A stretch of DNA of 64,000 nucleotides. It comes from Cymbidium sinense. Lineage: Eukaryota > Streptophyta > Magnoliopsida > Asparagales > Orchidaceae. Positions within the stretch are counted from its first letter, which is position 1. Every line of letters starts with the position of its first letter. The stretch covers positions 36,678,983-36,742,982 of the forward strand of contig CM038223.1 in assembly GCA_021442155.1 (NCBI GenBank), read 5' to 3'. Below, piece by piece: positions 12,507-24,720 of this stretch. The notes under the pieces are model-generated. The model was given only the letters and a program-made list of their open reading frames with translations. It made no database searches and was not told the origin of the DNA. The position numbers and the translations under genes were made by a program.

Positions 12507-15196
12507 GTACTATATTGGCATAATGATATTTAATAGTGCCATAAGTTACGCACATTCTTTTTTGTGCTGGAGTGATGACTTAACAGTTGATTCAGTTTAA
12601 AAAGGGAGTTGCTTCAGCTTAGGCACTTGATACTTTATATGAGCTCATTTCAATCATAGGTGGTCTGTTTATATTTCAAAATTTTTTTAATCCTTATTGT
12701 TGAACGCATGGCTTGTAATATATATCAAAGGGTGTGAATCTATAATGTTTTTTGTCCGTTATATTTAATATGTCAATCCTTTCCACTTACATGATACTTT
12801 TGGAGCTATTTTTGCATTCTAACTATTGTGATATTCTCTTTTTTTATTTGTTAATCTTGTTCATTTTTTAAATTATACGTTGTCATGAGTCTTTGTTGGC
12901 ATTTGTTTTCTAAATATTATTCTTGTCCATGGTTTGGAGAATGTACTGATAGTTTTTCATTGGATAATGCATGATAGATCGATTCCATTCCATGATCTGT
13001 TTTATTACTTTGATCATTATGATATCTCGATTTTTATTCACAATTTAAGAAATCACCATTTTTCTCATTCCACATAACATTTCTAAATTAGCTAACTCAA
13101 AATTTAAATAAAAATATCTTGAAAATAGTCATCTAACTCAAGTTGTTCACTCATGAAAGCCCCAAGGCTCTCCACCCTCTTAAATTTGATTCATTTAAAA
13201 ATTACAAAAAAAAAAAAAAATCAAATTATCTCACCAAATCAAAGGCTCTAGCCTTTGATTTTTACCCTTCCCAGAGGCTTATGCTTCGAGTTGCTCATGA
13301 GATGAGAAAAATAAAATGTGCTGATTTTGCTTTATTTGTGAGTAATATAAATACAATATGATTTAATATAAGATTTAATTTTTTTCATCAATCATTGATT
13401 GTTCCTATTAATAGAATTGGGAAACTAAAAGTATAGTGCATTAATCAGGTAGACAATGACAGCAAACTATTTTTTCTTATTAGTATAATCAATAGATTAA
13501 TCTATATAAACTAATATATTTTAATGTGATAAAAATATTATATATTTGATAAAAAATATTTTTAATAATTTTGATGACATAAAACTTGTGTAGGAAAATT
13601 TTTATTTTCATCTTAGATTTATATATTGTCTGATTTCTTGGTAAGTGTTACACATTTTGAACCTCCACATAAGGTTCCTTGTAGTTATTGCCCCCATGAT
13701 GAGTGTTGCCTTTGCTAGCATGACGCTTGGTTGATAGCATGGCTACACTCTTAAGGATGATAAGAATTTCCTTCTCTTGCGACCTACAAATTGGCTATCA
13801 TGGCACTTGATGATTCCACAAGATTTGTTAAGATTGATCACTTTTCCTTTGAAGGTCACCATAATTCCAATGTCTTCACTAATTGTAGAATCATCCATGT
13901 CAAAGAATATTGTAATTGAAGTTAAAAAATATCGTGATTGTTCAAAATGTCAGTTGATTAATGGCTTGATGAATTTTTTCGAGTTGCACAATACTTCTTA
14001 AAAAAAAAAAAAAATGAAAAGGGCTTATATTCGTAGAGCACCTCTGTTGACGCATAGGTAGCCATGCATCAATGCCTCTGATAAAAATATCTCACTATGC
14101 CCTTTGCAACAATTGTTAAATAATTACACTTCCTTCGAAAGGATTTCTCTCTTTTATGACTTTTAGGATAAACTTGAAGATCGTGTGGCATTTTTTCCAT
14201 TATGTGAGCCTAATTAAGTTTTCATGTCCATTTTCATTCAATGTCTTCACATTGCCATGTATATATGCATGAAGGTTGATCCATGCAAGCTTTCTACATT
14301 ATGTAATGCTTATCACCACACTCTAGAAGTTGTGGAATTCTAGAACTGGAAGTAAAAATGCTCTATAACTATTCCAGGCACATCACCATGTGTTGGCACA
14401 TATGATACCTCCCATCCCACAGGTTACATGCCTAATGTTCATTTTTATTCCCAGAGTGGATCACTATTGGTCCAACCATCACAAAAGAAGAATAGTGTTT
14501 TTAAAGCACTAAGTGCAACGCACAAGGATTTCTTCTTGCATCAATTCTCAAAGTATAAGGCAAAGCTGTGCTTTTATGAACTAGAGTGTTCATGATTTAT
14601 ATATCGTATATACACATTAAATAAATAATATAATCATTTGATAACTAACCTTAAACCAAATTAGATAATAATTTTCAGTGAATAGAATAATATGTTAAAT
14701 AACAATAAATTTTTGCTATCCAAAATAAGAAAAAAAATCAGGGTCACTCAAGGCATTAGTAAACATTCTTGTAACAACAAGAACCCATAAAAAGCATTTA
14801 AGCAGCATGTGAGAATGTGATGAGAAAACTACTAAGAAGAAAATAGCTCTATTATGGGAGAATAAAGAACAAACGATGACTTGATTACTATAATAAATAG
14901 TCAAAAGAAATGAATGTTTTATCTAGTTATCATGGTAATTTCTAAAATGAACCCTGAACTTTGAACTGAGATTTTCTTTTACTTGGAGCTGAGTGCATAA
15001 CACTGCAATGTAACACAATGAAGTAGTGTGACATGCATGTTTTATTGCGAGCTTGCAATTCAAAAGTAAGCGATGTGTGGGTCAACGCATAGCTTTGCTT
15101 CACTCCTTAAGTGTGTTTTTAATAATAGTGAGAAAAATTAGATGGATTACATTTCATTCAAAATACATTACTATTACTTGAGTTTATCATCTTTTC
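12507..15196. other. Intron 2, 5' part, mostly unassigned
   Basis: AT-rich DNA with poly-A runs near 13206 and 14001 and a perfect 12-bp-arm palindrome at 13236-13261. Open stretches such as 13777-14001 and 14716-14904 have no recognised domain. Confidence 0.55.
13236..13261. repeat. Short perfect palindrome
   Basis: AAATCAAAGGCT and its exact complement are separated by two bases (CT), giving a 12-bp stem hairpin. Possibly chance or part of a small element. Confidence 0.7.
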
Positions 15197-15471
15197 AAAA
15201 TAAATCCCAAAATGATCCCTTGACTATTTGTAAGTGGCTAATTTAGTCCCTAAATATCAAATTGTTCCAATTTAGTCGTTGACTATACAAAATTGATCCA
15301 AAATGATCCCTCATGTAGAAATAGTGATACAATATTGACCCCAATTTAGTCCCTCAATTATACAAAATTGATTCCAATTTATTCTTCGAGGGATCATTTT
15401 GGATCAATTTCGTATATTCAGAAACTAAATTGGAGCAAATAGTCGAGGGACTGTTTTAGGATTTTGTCCTT
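15197..15471. mobile_element. MITE with terminal inverted repeats (family 1-like, copy 3)
   Basis: About 275 bp. The left end CAAAATAAATCCCAAAATGA then TCCCTTGACTATTTG pairs with the right end, which carries CAAATAGTCGAGGGACTGTT then TTAGGATTTTGTCC. ATCTTTT lies directly outside both ends and may be the duplicated target. The TCCCT-GACTATTT core and internal AATTTAGTCCCT units match the other two MITEs, though the outer ends differ. Confidence 0.7.
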
Positions 15472-16136
15472 ATCTTTTATGGAGTTTCTGATAATCTTAG
15501 TTAAGAATTTTTGCCATTCTAGATTGATCTGTTCCTACTGTTATGTTTGTTGTTTGTTGTATTCATGTCTTGGCCATATCTATGGATACTTTATTAATGT
15601 GTTTAGTAGGTTCTTGTGTCCACTAACATATATCTTGAAATGCCCATTTCATTGGTCATGTTTGATTGATTTTTTATTCAAATTAATATACTAGAATGAC
15701 AGTATCTTTCTTTCCATCTCCATGTCTTCTCAAAAATTTTTAAGATAGTTTGCGAGGCCCAATAAAAAAAACATTGTTGTTCTTAGTTCAGAATGACACC
15801 TAGTGACCTAGTATAATGGAAAATTAAATGAGACAAAATTAAGGCACTGTACCTGTGATTGTGAGTTCTACATGGTTGTATAGGCCTTATGACATTACCA
15901 TTGCTGCATTTTATCTCAAGGATTTATTTTTCATTTTGATCTTGAGACCCTAAAGTACTTGAATTTCCAATAAAAAGTTGAAGACATTACACACAAATGG
16001 GTTGCATTTTTTTTTTCCAGGAATACTCCTTTTGTCCCTAAACATCATGTCAACAATCAAGCTGTTGATGCAATTTATCACATCTGTTCAGTCTTCACGA
16101 CAATGTTTGTTTTAATGTTTGGGTTTTCTTGATTGA

Positions 16137-16700
16137 ATGGCTATATCTTCTATACTGACGTCAATGAGAAGTATACTTTGCTTTCCCACGTCCTTGGCTT
16201 TCTGGCTTCCTCTTATGAGTTTCATTTCTTTTTCCTTGCACATCCTTGTGAGACTTTATTATTTATTAGTTACATGTGTGTGTTTTAGCCAGGTTTTTTT
16301 GGGCCACAGTAAGATCATAGCTCTTGTTTAAAATCCATTTTTTTGGTCCATTATCATGTGAGATTTTACTCGCATTATTGATCAATGTTGGACCTATAGC
16401 ATGGCATACACCCTCTCCTATTGTTGATTCGCCTTGCCAGGATCTTTATGGACTTCATTCTTAGATTATTTCAGATTAATCATGGTTATGATTTTATATT
16501 CATGGTGGCTGATTGATTTTTCAAGTTGGAATATTTCTTGTCATGCAGAAAAATTGTTGATGCATCTGCATCATCTTAAATTTGACATTTTTTTTTCATT
16601 TTTATGGGCAACCCACTTCTATTATATCTTATTGTACACTCAATTATTTGGACACTCTAGCACAGATTGTTGATAGTGTTTTTGGGATTAGTTTTGTAAC
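16137..16700 (+). pseudogene. Ty3/gypsy integrase relic
   Basis: Across several frames one can read a degraded zinc-binding region (GFFGHSKIIALV, then FFW near 16338) and a core start, MDFILRLFQINHGYDFIFMV followed by AD, a stop, FFKLEYFLSCRKIVDAS. This parallels the plant gypsy wording MDFILGLP, GYDSIF, VVVDRFSKMAHFI. Many stops. No LTRs were recognised around it; 15472-16136 may be more of the same element but nothing certain was read. Confidence 0.65.
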
Positions 16701-17177
16701 CTTGTCAGTTACTGCAAGATTAAACTGATAAACTAAATTATATGAAGGCTTTTGAGATTCATTGTTGTGATTGCTTAATTAAATATTACTTATTTCTGAA
16801 TTTGCTTATAATAATTCTATCCATCATATTTAAAGGAAGTTATCTTTGGAGATCAATTAGGGCAAAAACCTGCACGTTTTTATTGATTGTATGAAATTCT
16901 ACATTTTTGTATACTATTAAGTTTGTTAAGCATGTGCAAAAATTGTAGGTTGATGTCAGAATTCAATAACTAAGTAAACTGAAAAATATAAGTTCGCGTT
17001 CGTCAAAATTTTCATTTTTTTCACAAAAGAAATTATATTTTAATTTGTATTGGCTTTTAATTTTTTTAATTTTAGCTTTTATTGAATAAATTAGAATTGA
17101 TGATATTACAATTGCAAAAAATTGGCCACAACATTTTATTTTTGTTTTCCTAGCATGGTCTTTTATTTATTAAAGAC
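16701..17177. other. Intron 2 sequence, no recognised element
   Basis: AT-rich stretch leading to the RTE insertion site; nothing recognised. Confidence 0.55.
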
Positions 17178-17191
17178 ATGGATGTTTCTCA
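17178..17191 (+). repeat. Target-site duplication of RTE copy 1, left
   Basis: ATGGATGTTTCTCA, identical to 20188-20201. Confidence 0.85.
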
Positions 17192-17414
17192 TGGCATGAA
17201 AAGTGGAGGGTTGTGATAGGTAGTCGACAACCAACGTAAAACTTGTCGAAATAATCATGACATGAATCATTTAAATCATTAATGTTAATCTTCTTTCCAA
17301 GCGGCAGCGTTCTTGAATACGTGAAAATGTGCAAGCACATCTACGCCCGGGTCTGTTAAATAAGCAAGGGTTCCCACATTATGGGACGGCAAAGAAGTTA
17401 GTCCATGAAACTAA

Positions 17415-18100
17415 AATTAGGTTATGAACTTGGAATATAGGTACTCTCACAGGTAAATTAATGGAATTAATAGATATTATGATTCATAGAAAGAAAAATA
17501 TTTTATGTGTTCAAGAAACTAAATGGGTTGGGGAGAAGGCCAAGGAGATTGATAGTTTAGGTTTTAAACTTTTGGTATTCGGGTAGAAGTCGACTAGAAA
17601 TGGTGTAGGTGTGATTATAGATAAAAGTTTGAAAGATAATGTTATAAATATTAATAGATATGGAGATAGAATTATACTTTAAAGATTATTATTGATATTA
17701 AGGTTATCAATATTATAAGTGTTTATGCTCAAGTAGGTTTGGATGTAAGCTCAAGAAAAATTTTGTAATGAATTAGAGATTAATACAAAAGATATCTCTT
17801 GAAGAAAAATATTTATTGGAGATTTAAATGGACGTGTTGGTAGAGTGGTAGAAGATTTTAAAAGTATTCACATGGTGATTGATTTGGGTGGTAATGAAGA
17901 AGGTAGATATTAGATTTTCTTTAAACTTTATAATTTTGTAGTTCTTGCTTTATTTAAGAAAAGAGATAAACATATTATTACTTAAAATGGATGATTTTTT
18001 TTAGATAAGAAAAATAGATCGTTTAGATTATAAAGATTGTAAGGTCATTCTGAGTGAAAGTTTAAAGTAACATCGATTGTTAGTTTTAGATTTTAAGATG
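17415..18100 (+). pseudogene. RTE endonuclease domain remnant
   Basis: TWNIGTLTGKLMELIDIM, then CVQETKWVGEKAKEI (the conserved QETKW motif), then STRNGVGVIIDKS and GDLNGRVG can be read with frame changes. These are the standard endonuclease landmarks of plant RTE elements. Confidence 0.85.
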
Positions 18101-18529
18101 AAAGATTGTAAGAGGAAAAATAAATCAAATTATCATCTAAGATTGGATGACTTAGAACACATGAAATAAAATATTTTTAAAGAGATATAAGAGCTTAGAA
18201 TTTGGGATGTTCATAAGGAAGTTAATGTGGGAAAAAAAGAAAGTAAAATTAAGTAAGTTCTAAAATGTTTGGAGAATCAAGGAAAAATCTCTTTTAATAA
18301 TAAAATAGTTGGTGGTGGGAGTATCTGAAAAGATAGAAATAAGAAGCGTTGTTATAAAACTTGGTTTAGATGTAAAACTTCGGAGAATTGGGAAAGATAT
18401 AAAGTGTCTAGAGATTCTAAGAAAGCGATATATGATCTGAAAATTTTGCTTTTAGTTATTTATACTGATAGATTAGATCTGAAAGAAGGTGAAAGATGTA
18501 TGTATAAGTTAAAAGAGATGAGAAGACCT

Positions 18530-20040
18530 AGTTCAATTGAGGTGTATTAAGGATGAAAATAATAAAGTACTTTTCTTAGAAAATGATATTGAAAATATGT
18601 GGATGAGATATTTTGATAAACTTTTCAATGAAGGATCTAAAAGTACGATTGATTTTAGCAACCTTAATACCCTAAACAAAAATAGAGAATTTTGTTTTTA
18701 TCGTCGTATTAGTAAATCTGAAGTTTGAGAAGCTTTAAAGAAAATAAAATATGGAAAAACAGTAGGACCTGATGATATTCCAATAGAAGTGTGGAAATGT
18801 TTAGTAGATCAAGGAATTTCTTGGCTTACAAATATTTTTAATGTTATTTTAAAGACTAAAAAGATACCAGATGTGTGGAGGAAGAGTTTGTTGGTTCTTA
18901 TATTTAAGAATAAAGGTGATGCACAAGAGTGTGCAAATTATAGAGGAATTAAGTTAATGTGCCATACATTAAAATTATGGGAGAGAGTAATTAAGCATAG
19001 GTTATGATGTGATACAAAAGTTTCTCACAATCAGTTTGGTTTCATGCCAGGTAGATCTACTATGGATGTTATACATTTGTTAAGAGGTTTGATGGAAGTA
19101 TAGAGAAAGTAAGGAGGATCTACATATGATATTATTGATTTAGAAAGCTTATAATAAAGTTTCAAGAGATGCTCTTTGGAGAGTTCTGACGAGAAAGGAG
19201 TTTAGTTATATTCAAGTCATTAAGGATATGTATACTAGACTTGTGTCCAAACACAAGGAGGATTGACAAAATATTTTCCTATTTCAGTTGGATTACATCA
19301 AGGATCAACTTTAAGCCATTATCTTTTTACTTTAGTTATGGATGTTCTTACTGGCATTTACAGGAAGATTTACCTTGGTGTATGCTTTTTGCTGATGACA
19401 TTCTTCTTGTTAATAAGACTAGAGAGAGAGTCTAAGAGGAACTTGAATTATGGAGGTCAACATTAAAGTCTAAAGGTTTTCGTTTAAGTAGATCTAAAAC
19501 TGAATATATGGAGTGTGATTTTAGTTGTAGAAGTTCTAGTGATAGTGTTGTGACATTGGGTGAACAAGTCATTAATAAGAGTGAGCGATTCATATATTTA
19601 GGCTCTATTGTTCAAAATAATGGTGAAATAGATGGAGATGTTATTAGTAGAATTCAAGTTGGATGGTTGAAGTGGAGGAATGCATCTGGCCTATTGTGTA
19701 ATAGAAAAGTTCCACTTAAACTTAAGGAAAAATTTTATAAGATGGTGGTATGATCTGCTATGACTTATGGTGCAGAATGTTGGCCAATAAAAGATAAGCA
19801 TAAGACTAAGTTAAGTGTTATAGAGATGAGGATGCTCTGGTGGATGAGTGGCTTTACTCTTAGAGATAGAATACGAAATGAGTATGTTCGGGAAAAAGTT
19901 GGAGTAGCTCCAGTGGCAAATAAGATTAGAGTGAGTCGCCTTAGATGGTTTGACCACATAAAGCGTCGGCCGTCCGATGACCTGGTTAGGAGAGTAGATG
20001 CATTAGATTTGCCTTATGTTAAGAAAGGTAGAGGTTGACC
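18530..20040 (+). pseudogene. RTE reverse transcriptase and C-terminal region remnant
   Basis: Open pieces at 18537-18728, 18789-19007, 19263-19466, 19508-19753 and 19760-20038 together give GKTVGPDDIPIEVWK, CANYRGIKLM, GLHQGSTLSHYLFTLVMDVL, the catalytic FADDILLV (about 19389-19412), and a C-terminal block with MRMLWWMSG, TLRDRIRNEYVREK and SRLRWFDHIKRR. Several in-frame stops and shifts separate them. Confidence 0.9.
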
Positions 20041-20187
20041 TAAAAAGACTTGGTTAAGATGTTAAAAAAATGACCTTAGTATACTTGAATTAAATGAGAA
20101 TTTGACACATAATAGGACACAATGGAGATGAAGGATTCATGTAGCTGACCCCCACTTTGTGGGATAAAGGCTTGTTGTCGTCGTTGT

Positions 20188-20201
20188 ATGGATGTTTCTC
20201 A
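20188..20201 (+). repeat. Target-site duplication of RTE copy 1, right
   Basis: ATGGATGTTTCTCA, identical to the left copy. Confidence 0.85.
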
Positions 20202-20648
20202 AGCAGTTCATACATCACCCGTGCACTTTTGGATGATTATTTTGTTGAGTACTAGGGATAGATGATGCAGTGCAACATCAATAGATCCATCGTCATCACT
20301 ATCCAACACATCATCTTATTTGTCTTCGAAATGCTACTTTAAGAAAATAGAATTATTATGTAATAATGATATAATTAAAGACTTCCTTATTTAGAGGTGT
20401 TCTTTCTTTGAAAAAAAAATTTCTTATGAATTTTTTTTATTACCTTTTGATTACTTTTCTATTTTTCTAATTCCTAGTATGATAAAACCATTCTTATGAA
20501 TAAGTGATGGTTGTATTTTGTAATTTCACTTCTTATTATCAAAACAATTACATGCAAAACAAGCTTGTGATATCTCTCCCTCCCTCTTAATTGTCAGTTC
20601 CTCTTTCTCTTCCTTTCCTCTATCTATGTCTCTCTCATCTTTTTCTCC

Positions 20649-20679
<31 letters not shown>

Positions 20680-21606
20680 TCCTCCATTAATTCTTCTCCC
20701 TCTATTTTACAAAAGCTCTCCATATGGTTCTTTCCTCTTCTTTTATTCAAACAGGTGCAAGCAAATTCATGTTCAATTAAGACGGTAATTGTGATTTTTT
20801 TTTTTTTTGTTTTTTTGTGAAGATATGTCTCTTGCTATTGCATATTCATCATTGTTCTTTTTCTTTTTTTAGTGGAACGGGGGGAGGGGAAGTTGGATGG
20901 GTACGGGGGATGAAGTGGCGAGGTCTTAGCTGCAATTTTATTTCAGAAAATTTTGCTATAATACCAGCATTAACAAAATATGATCACTCTGATAACAAAT
21001 TCATGGAGATCCTTTCTTCATGATCTCCTTTTGATATTTTCTTCCTTTTCTCATAAATATTCTTTTAGGTTGGTTATTTTTTTTCTTTGGTTTCATGCTT
21101 AATAGAGAAAGTGATGAATTAGGCTTGTAAAGAGAGCATTCTAAAGAGAGAAAAACTTGGTAGTTTCAACCAAAGGGATTTGTGAATTGGAGAATTTTGG
21201 AAATCAGGCCTTACAAGTGGGGGGAGAAAGTTAACTGTAGGGGGAAGGGAAAGAGGCGAGAGAATAGAAGGAATAGCTTTCAGTTTAATTCATAATATAA
21301 TAATTATTACAACCCACTCATACTCCAATTTGAAGAAATACGGGTTACATGGATAGTTCAATCTTCAAATTTAAATCTAGATAAATCATGATGAAGAGAT
21401 AAATTCTATCATCTAGATAAAATAAAAGATTATTTTAATGAATAGGATAACTAATTTGATTACTTTTTCATAGGAATCAAATGCATAAACTGAAGTAATA
21501 TGCTCACAATAATCCAAAATAATTAGAATTATCTTAATGAATTGATGATGCATTTCTTGTGTTGCATCAGTTGGTCCTGCCATCACTAGAATTATTTTAA
21601 ATACAG
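20202..21606. other. Intron 2, 3' part, unassigned
   Basis: AT-rich DNA with a CT microsatellite (20646-20679), a T-run at 20797-20818 and a G-rich block at 20879-20910. No coding domain found up to exon 3. Confidence 0.55.
20646..20679 (+). repeat. (CT)n microsatellite
   Basis: Nearly pure CT dinucleotides within a longer pyrimidine-rich stretch (20575-20705). Open frames here are low-complexity artefacts. Confidence 0.95.
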
Positions 21607-21879
21607 GAAGAGAAAAACAAAGCAGCAGCTTTGAAGAATGCCTATGTTTTAATGGGAAGGCATCAGCTAGAGCTTGCAGTTGCTTTTTTCATTTTGGGTG
21701 GTGATCCTTCTTCTGCTGTCACTGTATGTGCCAAGAATCTTGGTGATGAACAGCTTGCTCTTGTAATTTGTAGACTTATTGAGGGATGTGGAGGACCATT
21801 AGAGAAACAACTGATATCAAGCATCCTTCTTCCAAATGCTGTCGAGAAAAAAAATTACTGGTTATCTAGCATTCTTGAA
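21607..21879 (+). CDS. Rabconnectin-3 exon 3 (Rav1 C-terminal helical region)
   Basis: This 91-codon, phase 0/0 exon starts after the acceptor ATACAG with EEKNKAAALKNAYVLMG and ends SSILE before the donor GTAAGT. The peptide KNAYVLMGRHQLELAVAFF followed by LGDEQLALVICRLIEG is diagnostic of DMXL/Rav1 proteins, where this region forms an alpha-helical TPR-like segment after the first WD40 domains. It is separated from exon 2 by a 9.1-kb intron and from exon 4 by only 81 bp. Confidence 0.96.
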
Positions 21880-21960
21880 GTAAGTTTTGTGATTACTTAT
21901 ACTTATTTATCTTGAATTAGTCATTTTGTCCCTTAGTGATTTGCCATTTTATTCATGCAG
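21880..21960 (+). other. Short intron between exons 3 and 4 (81 bp)
   Basis: Canonical GTAAGT donor, T-rich tract and CATGCAG acceptor. Near the usual minimal size for plant introns, next to introns of many kilobases. The other short introns are 28846-28955, 30324-30502 and 53824-53929. Confidence 0.9.
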
Positions 21961-22206
21961 TGGAGCTTAGGAAACTATTCTGAGTCTATTAAAAGGCTAT
22001 TTGAGCCTTCATTACACTCTTCAAATTACGCAGCTGCTAGAAAGTGCTGCCATGTTTCATTTGCAGACCCTCATATTGGTCGGTACTGTTTAATTCTGGC
22101 CTCGAAACATTGTTTGAAAAATGCGATTGGTGATTATCTTGCTTCAGTGCTGTCAAAGTTTGCTACAATGATGGATGTTTATTCCTTGAAGAGATTTGGA
22201 CTCCCC
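21961..22206 (+). CDS. Rabconnectin-3 exon 4
   Basis: This 82-codon exon is phase 0 at both ends, bounded by the acceptor TTCATGCAG and the donor GTGAGT. It starts WSLGNYSESIKRLF and ends KRFGLP, which continues into LEALECF of exon 5; the plant family string GLPLEALEC is thereby rebuilt across a 6.2-kb intron. It contains HVSFADPHIGRYCLILA, a conserved segment. The reading frame continues past the donor into intron sequence, so the donor, not a stop codon, sets the exon end. Confidence 0.93.
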
Positions 22207-23560
22207 GTGAGTGCATTTCAAAGTAATCTTATTTTCTATTTCAATTGTATATTGACTTCTCTTACTGCTAAAACACTTTTGTCTCTCCTTCCTCGCTCTA
22301 TGACTGTTTAGAGTCCTATGTTCTTGAGGCTTGATTGTCTTCTTAATTTAGTATTATTCCCTTGTTTCCTACATTTATATGCATAGCCATATTTCCTAGA
22401 AAACTGATTAGCTTATAATAAAAAAATTATGTGTTGAAAAACGAAAGTACAATGCTTATGCTTTTTATCACTCTAACTTGCTATTGCTATATTGACTTCC
22501 AACTTATGTCTCCTTAGGAACTGTTCGTTGGACTGAAGTGGTGAAGAATAGTCTGTTCATTTTCTGGTGTCTTGTTAATGATATATTTGGCATGGGTTTG
22601 ATTCTTTCTATGTTGAGTTTATATATTATGAATTTCTTAATCGGTCTATTTTGCTTTAACATGGTACTAGCCTCCATTAGCTTCCTACATCTTGACTTGT
22701 TATTGTTACCTTTTGTACTTTGCAAAGTTGATTCAATTAAAAATGACAAAACACAGATGTGATGTTGCATGAAATCTAATTGATGTGTCTCAATTGAAGT
22801 TGAACTCGCTAAATCGTCACGTATTTCCCAAAACAAATTGCGCCATCACCTCTAGAACATGGAAATTACTTATAAAAACCCCTTGATTTTGCTCAACCCA
22901 TTGTGCAAGGAACAAACAAAAAATTTGTGTGAAAGCGATGATGAAAAAATGAGAAGCAAAAATTTATTGCATGATAATCAATTAAAAGGTTGCAAATTCA
23001 GGTGAAGAAATTAGGTAAAGAAGTATTGTGTATTCATTGTCTCTTCAAAGACATGCTCATGAAGCTTGCGAGCAAAACTATGGGCAAGAAATGATTGGCC
23101 AGGAGAGTAGAGAAAGTTGGAGAGTAGATACATATATTGGGAAGCAATTGCATTAATTTTTTTGGCTTATGGAAATAAATGACTAGAAAGTAATGTAAAT
23201 AAAAATTTAAATTAACCATGCAATGGGAACTACTCATATGATCAACAAGAGTAGGAAAGACCCATAAGAGGTCCAACTAGAGAAAAATTTAGAATGGCAT
23301 GGTTAATTGCAATCTCCATAATGTAGATTTACATAATAGCTTCCTCATATTTATCACCAGCTTTTAACACCATAATTTATGTTCGCCTCTTATTTTTTAG
23401 ATTGACACAACCTATATCTTCACACATCTTCTCTAACTGGGAATATAATTAAATAATAATCAACAATCTAACTATTGATATCAAGGTATGCTAAAATGTT
23501 TGGCATTGTATTTACATAAAGGTTTCTAGGTCTTATGAAAACTCTTAAGGTCACCATGCC
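22207..23560. other. Intron 4, 5' part, unassigned
   Basis: AT-rich intron. Open stretches on both strands near 22504-22836 have no recognised domain. Confidence 0.55.
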
Positions 23561-24720
23561 AATAAAGTGGGTTGTAACTATCAATCTTTTGGTTTTATCC
23601 TCTACATGCTAGGAGTGATATGGTTTAGGTATAATGTAAATTCATTTTAACATGAAAGCCTTTCTAGCCAATTTACCAATAAGGTAAGGCCATAAATTTC
23701 AAACTCTAGGTCTAATCCTTTATGTGCTATGACTGGAGTTGACAAGGCTCCTGTATAATAAAAATTTAATAAGATAAATCCTATCAGATCACCTTGCTTA
23801 TAAGATTTAGACCCAATCTTTTATATACGAGGATAGAGATCTTAGATATTTAATACTTGATTCTCTACATATGGGGATAAATTAGATATGGATAATAACT
23901 CAAGAGTTTATGATCAAATTGGTTCTCCAATTATTTATAGAGGTCCAATTTAGTCCCAGATTTATTAAAAGGACCATCGCATTGAATAATTTTAATGAAA
24001 TAAAAAAAATAATTTTATGATTGTATCTAATGAAATAATTCTAATGAAATAATTATAATTAAAATATTTTCAATAAATTAATGTAATAATTTTACATTTA
24101 TAACATCAAAATAAAAAGAAATTCAAACTCTTTTATTACAAGAAAAATTTATTTGTTCAAAAATATGTATAATATAAATCTAATCTTCTTGAATATGATT
24201 GAACTTGTTGCACACATGCAAAAAAAATTGATAACAGATGAGATGCTTCATAAATATAGAAAAAATTAAAATTCTATTTTAACACTCCTAATCTATTACT
24301 TTTGGATGGTAAGATCAAATTAGTCCCTTTTTAAATAATCAGGGGACCAAATTGGTCCTTTTAATAAGCCTGGGATTAGATTGGTCCTTCATAAATAGTT
24401 AGAGGACTAATCTAGTCTTAAACCCCATAACTCAATTTTGTATATTGACTTGATTCTTCACATGTGGGGTAAAGTAGACTTGATTCATATATTGATAATT
24501 GCTCTATTAGAGAAATAATGATTTAACCATTGGTTTTGCTAGAGTACTTGACAATGCGTTTGGATAAAGCTTACTAAAATGGAAAATAATTTTAAGAAAA
24601 TTGTGTCGCCATTAGTCCCAACCTTTAGACTCAATCATCTATATATGGGGATGGAGTTGAGAGTGGTCGTAATCCAGTTGTTGAAAGCTTAATTATCTAC
24701 ATATGAGAGTATATAAGTTC
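23561..24720 (+). repeat. Degenerate tandem-like repeats around MITE copy 2
   Basis: Loose repeats of wording such as AATC-TTTATAT-TA-GAGGATA-AG and TTGATTC-T-ACATATGGGG recur near 23590, 23710, 23815, 23860, 24450, 24640 and 24690, spaced roughly 50-110 bp. The MITE interrupts the series. The repeats are very diverged. Confidence 0.4.
23895..24435. mobile_element. Mutator-type MITE (family 1, copy 2) with 9-bp target duplication
   Basis: The element runs 23904-24426 (523 bp), and the listed span includes the duplication ATAACTCAA at 23895-23903 and 24427-24435. The terminal inverted repeats exceed 50 bp: GAGTTTATGATCAAATTGGT at the left versus GGGGTTTAAGACTAGATTAG (complement of the right end), both continuing TC-CT-AA-TATTTAT. 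A perfect 9-bp duplication and long inverted repeats are the marks of Mutator-like elements. No coding capacity. Confidence 0.88.

Larger units (their letters stand above)
17192..20187 (+). mobile_element. Full-length RTE-clade LINE (copy 1), degenerate
   Basis: A 2,996-bp insertion bounded by a perfect 14-bp target duplication, in the gene's orientation. It has a short 5' region, an apurinic-like endonuclease domain, a reverse transcriptase and the typical plant RTE 3' end (GACCCCCACTTTGTGGGATA then AAGGCTTGTTGTCGTCGTTG), with a GTT/GTC tail instead of poly-A. The single ORF is broken by several frameshifts and stops, so it is no longer autonomous, but both ends are intact and the length fits the family. 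Confidence 0.92.

Noticed and set aside
20526..20820. Arg/Glu-rich ORF on - and Ser/Leu-rich ORFs on +
   Set aside because: Low-complexity translations of a CT-rich tract.
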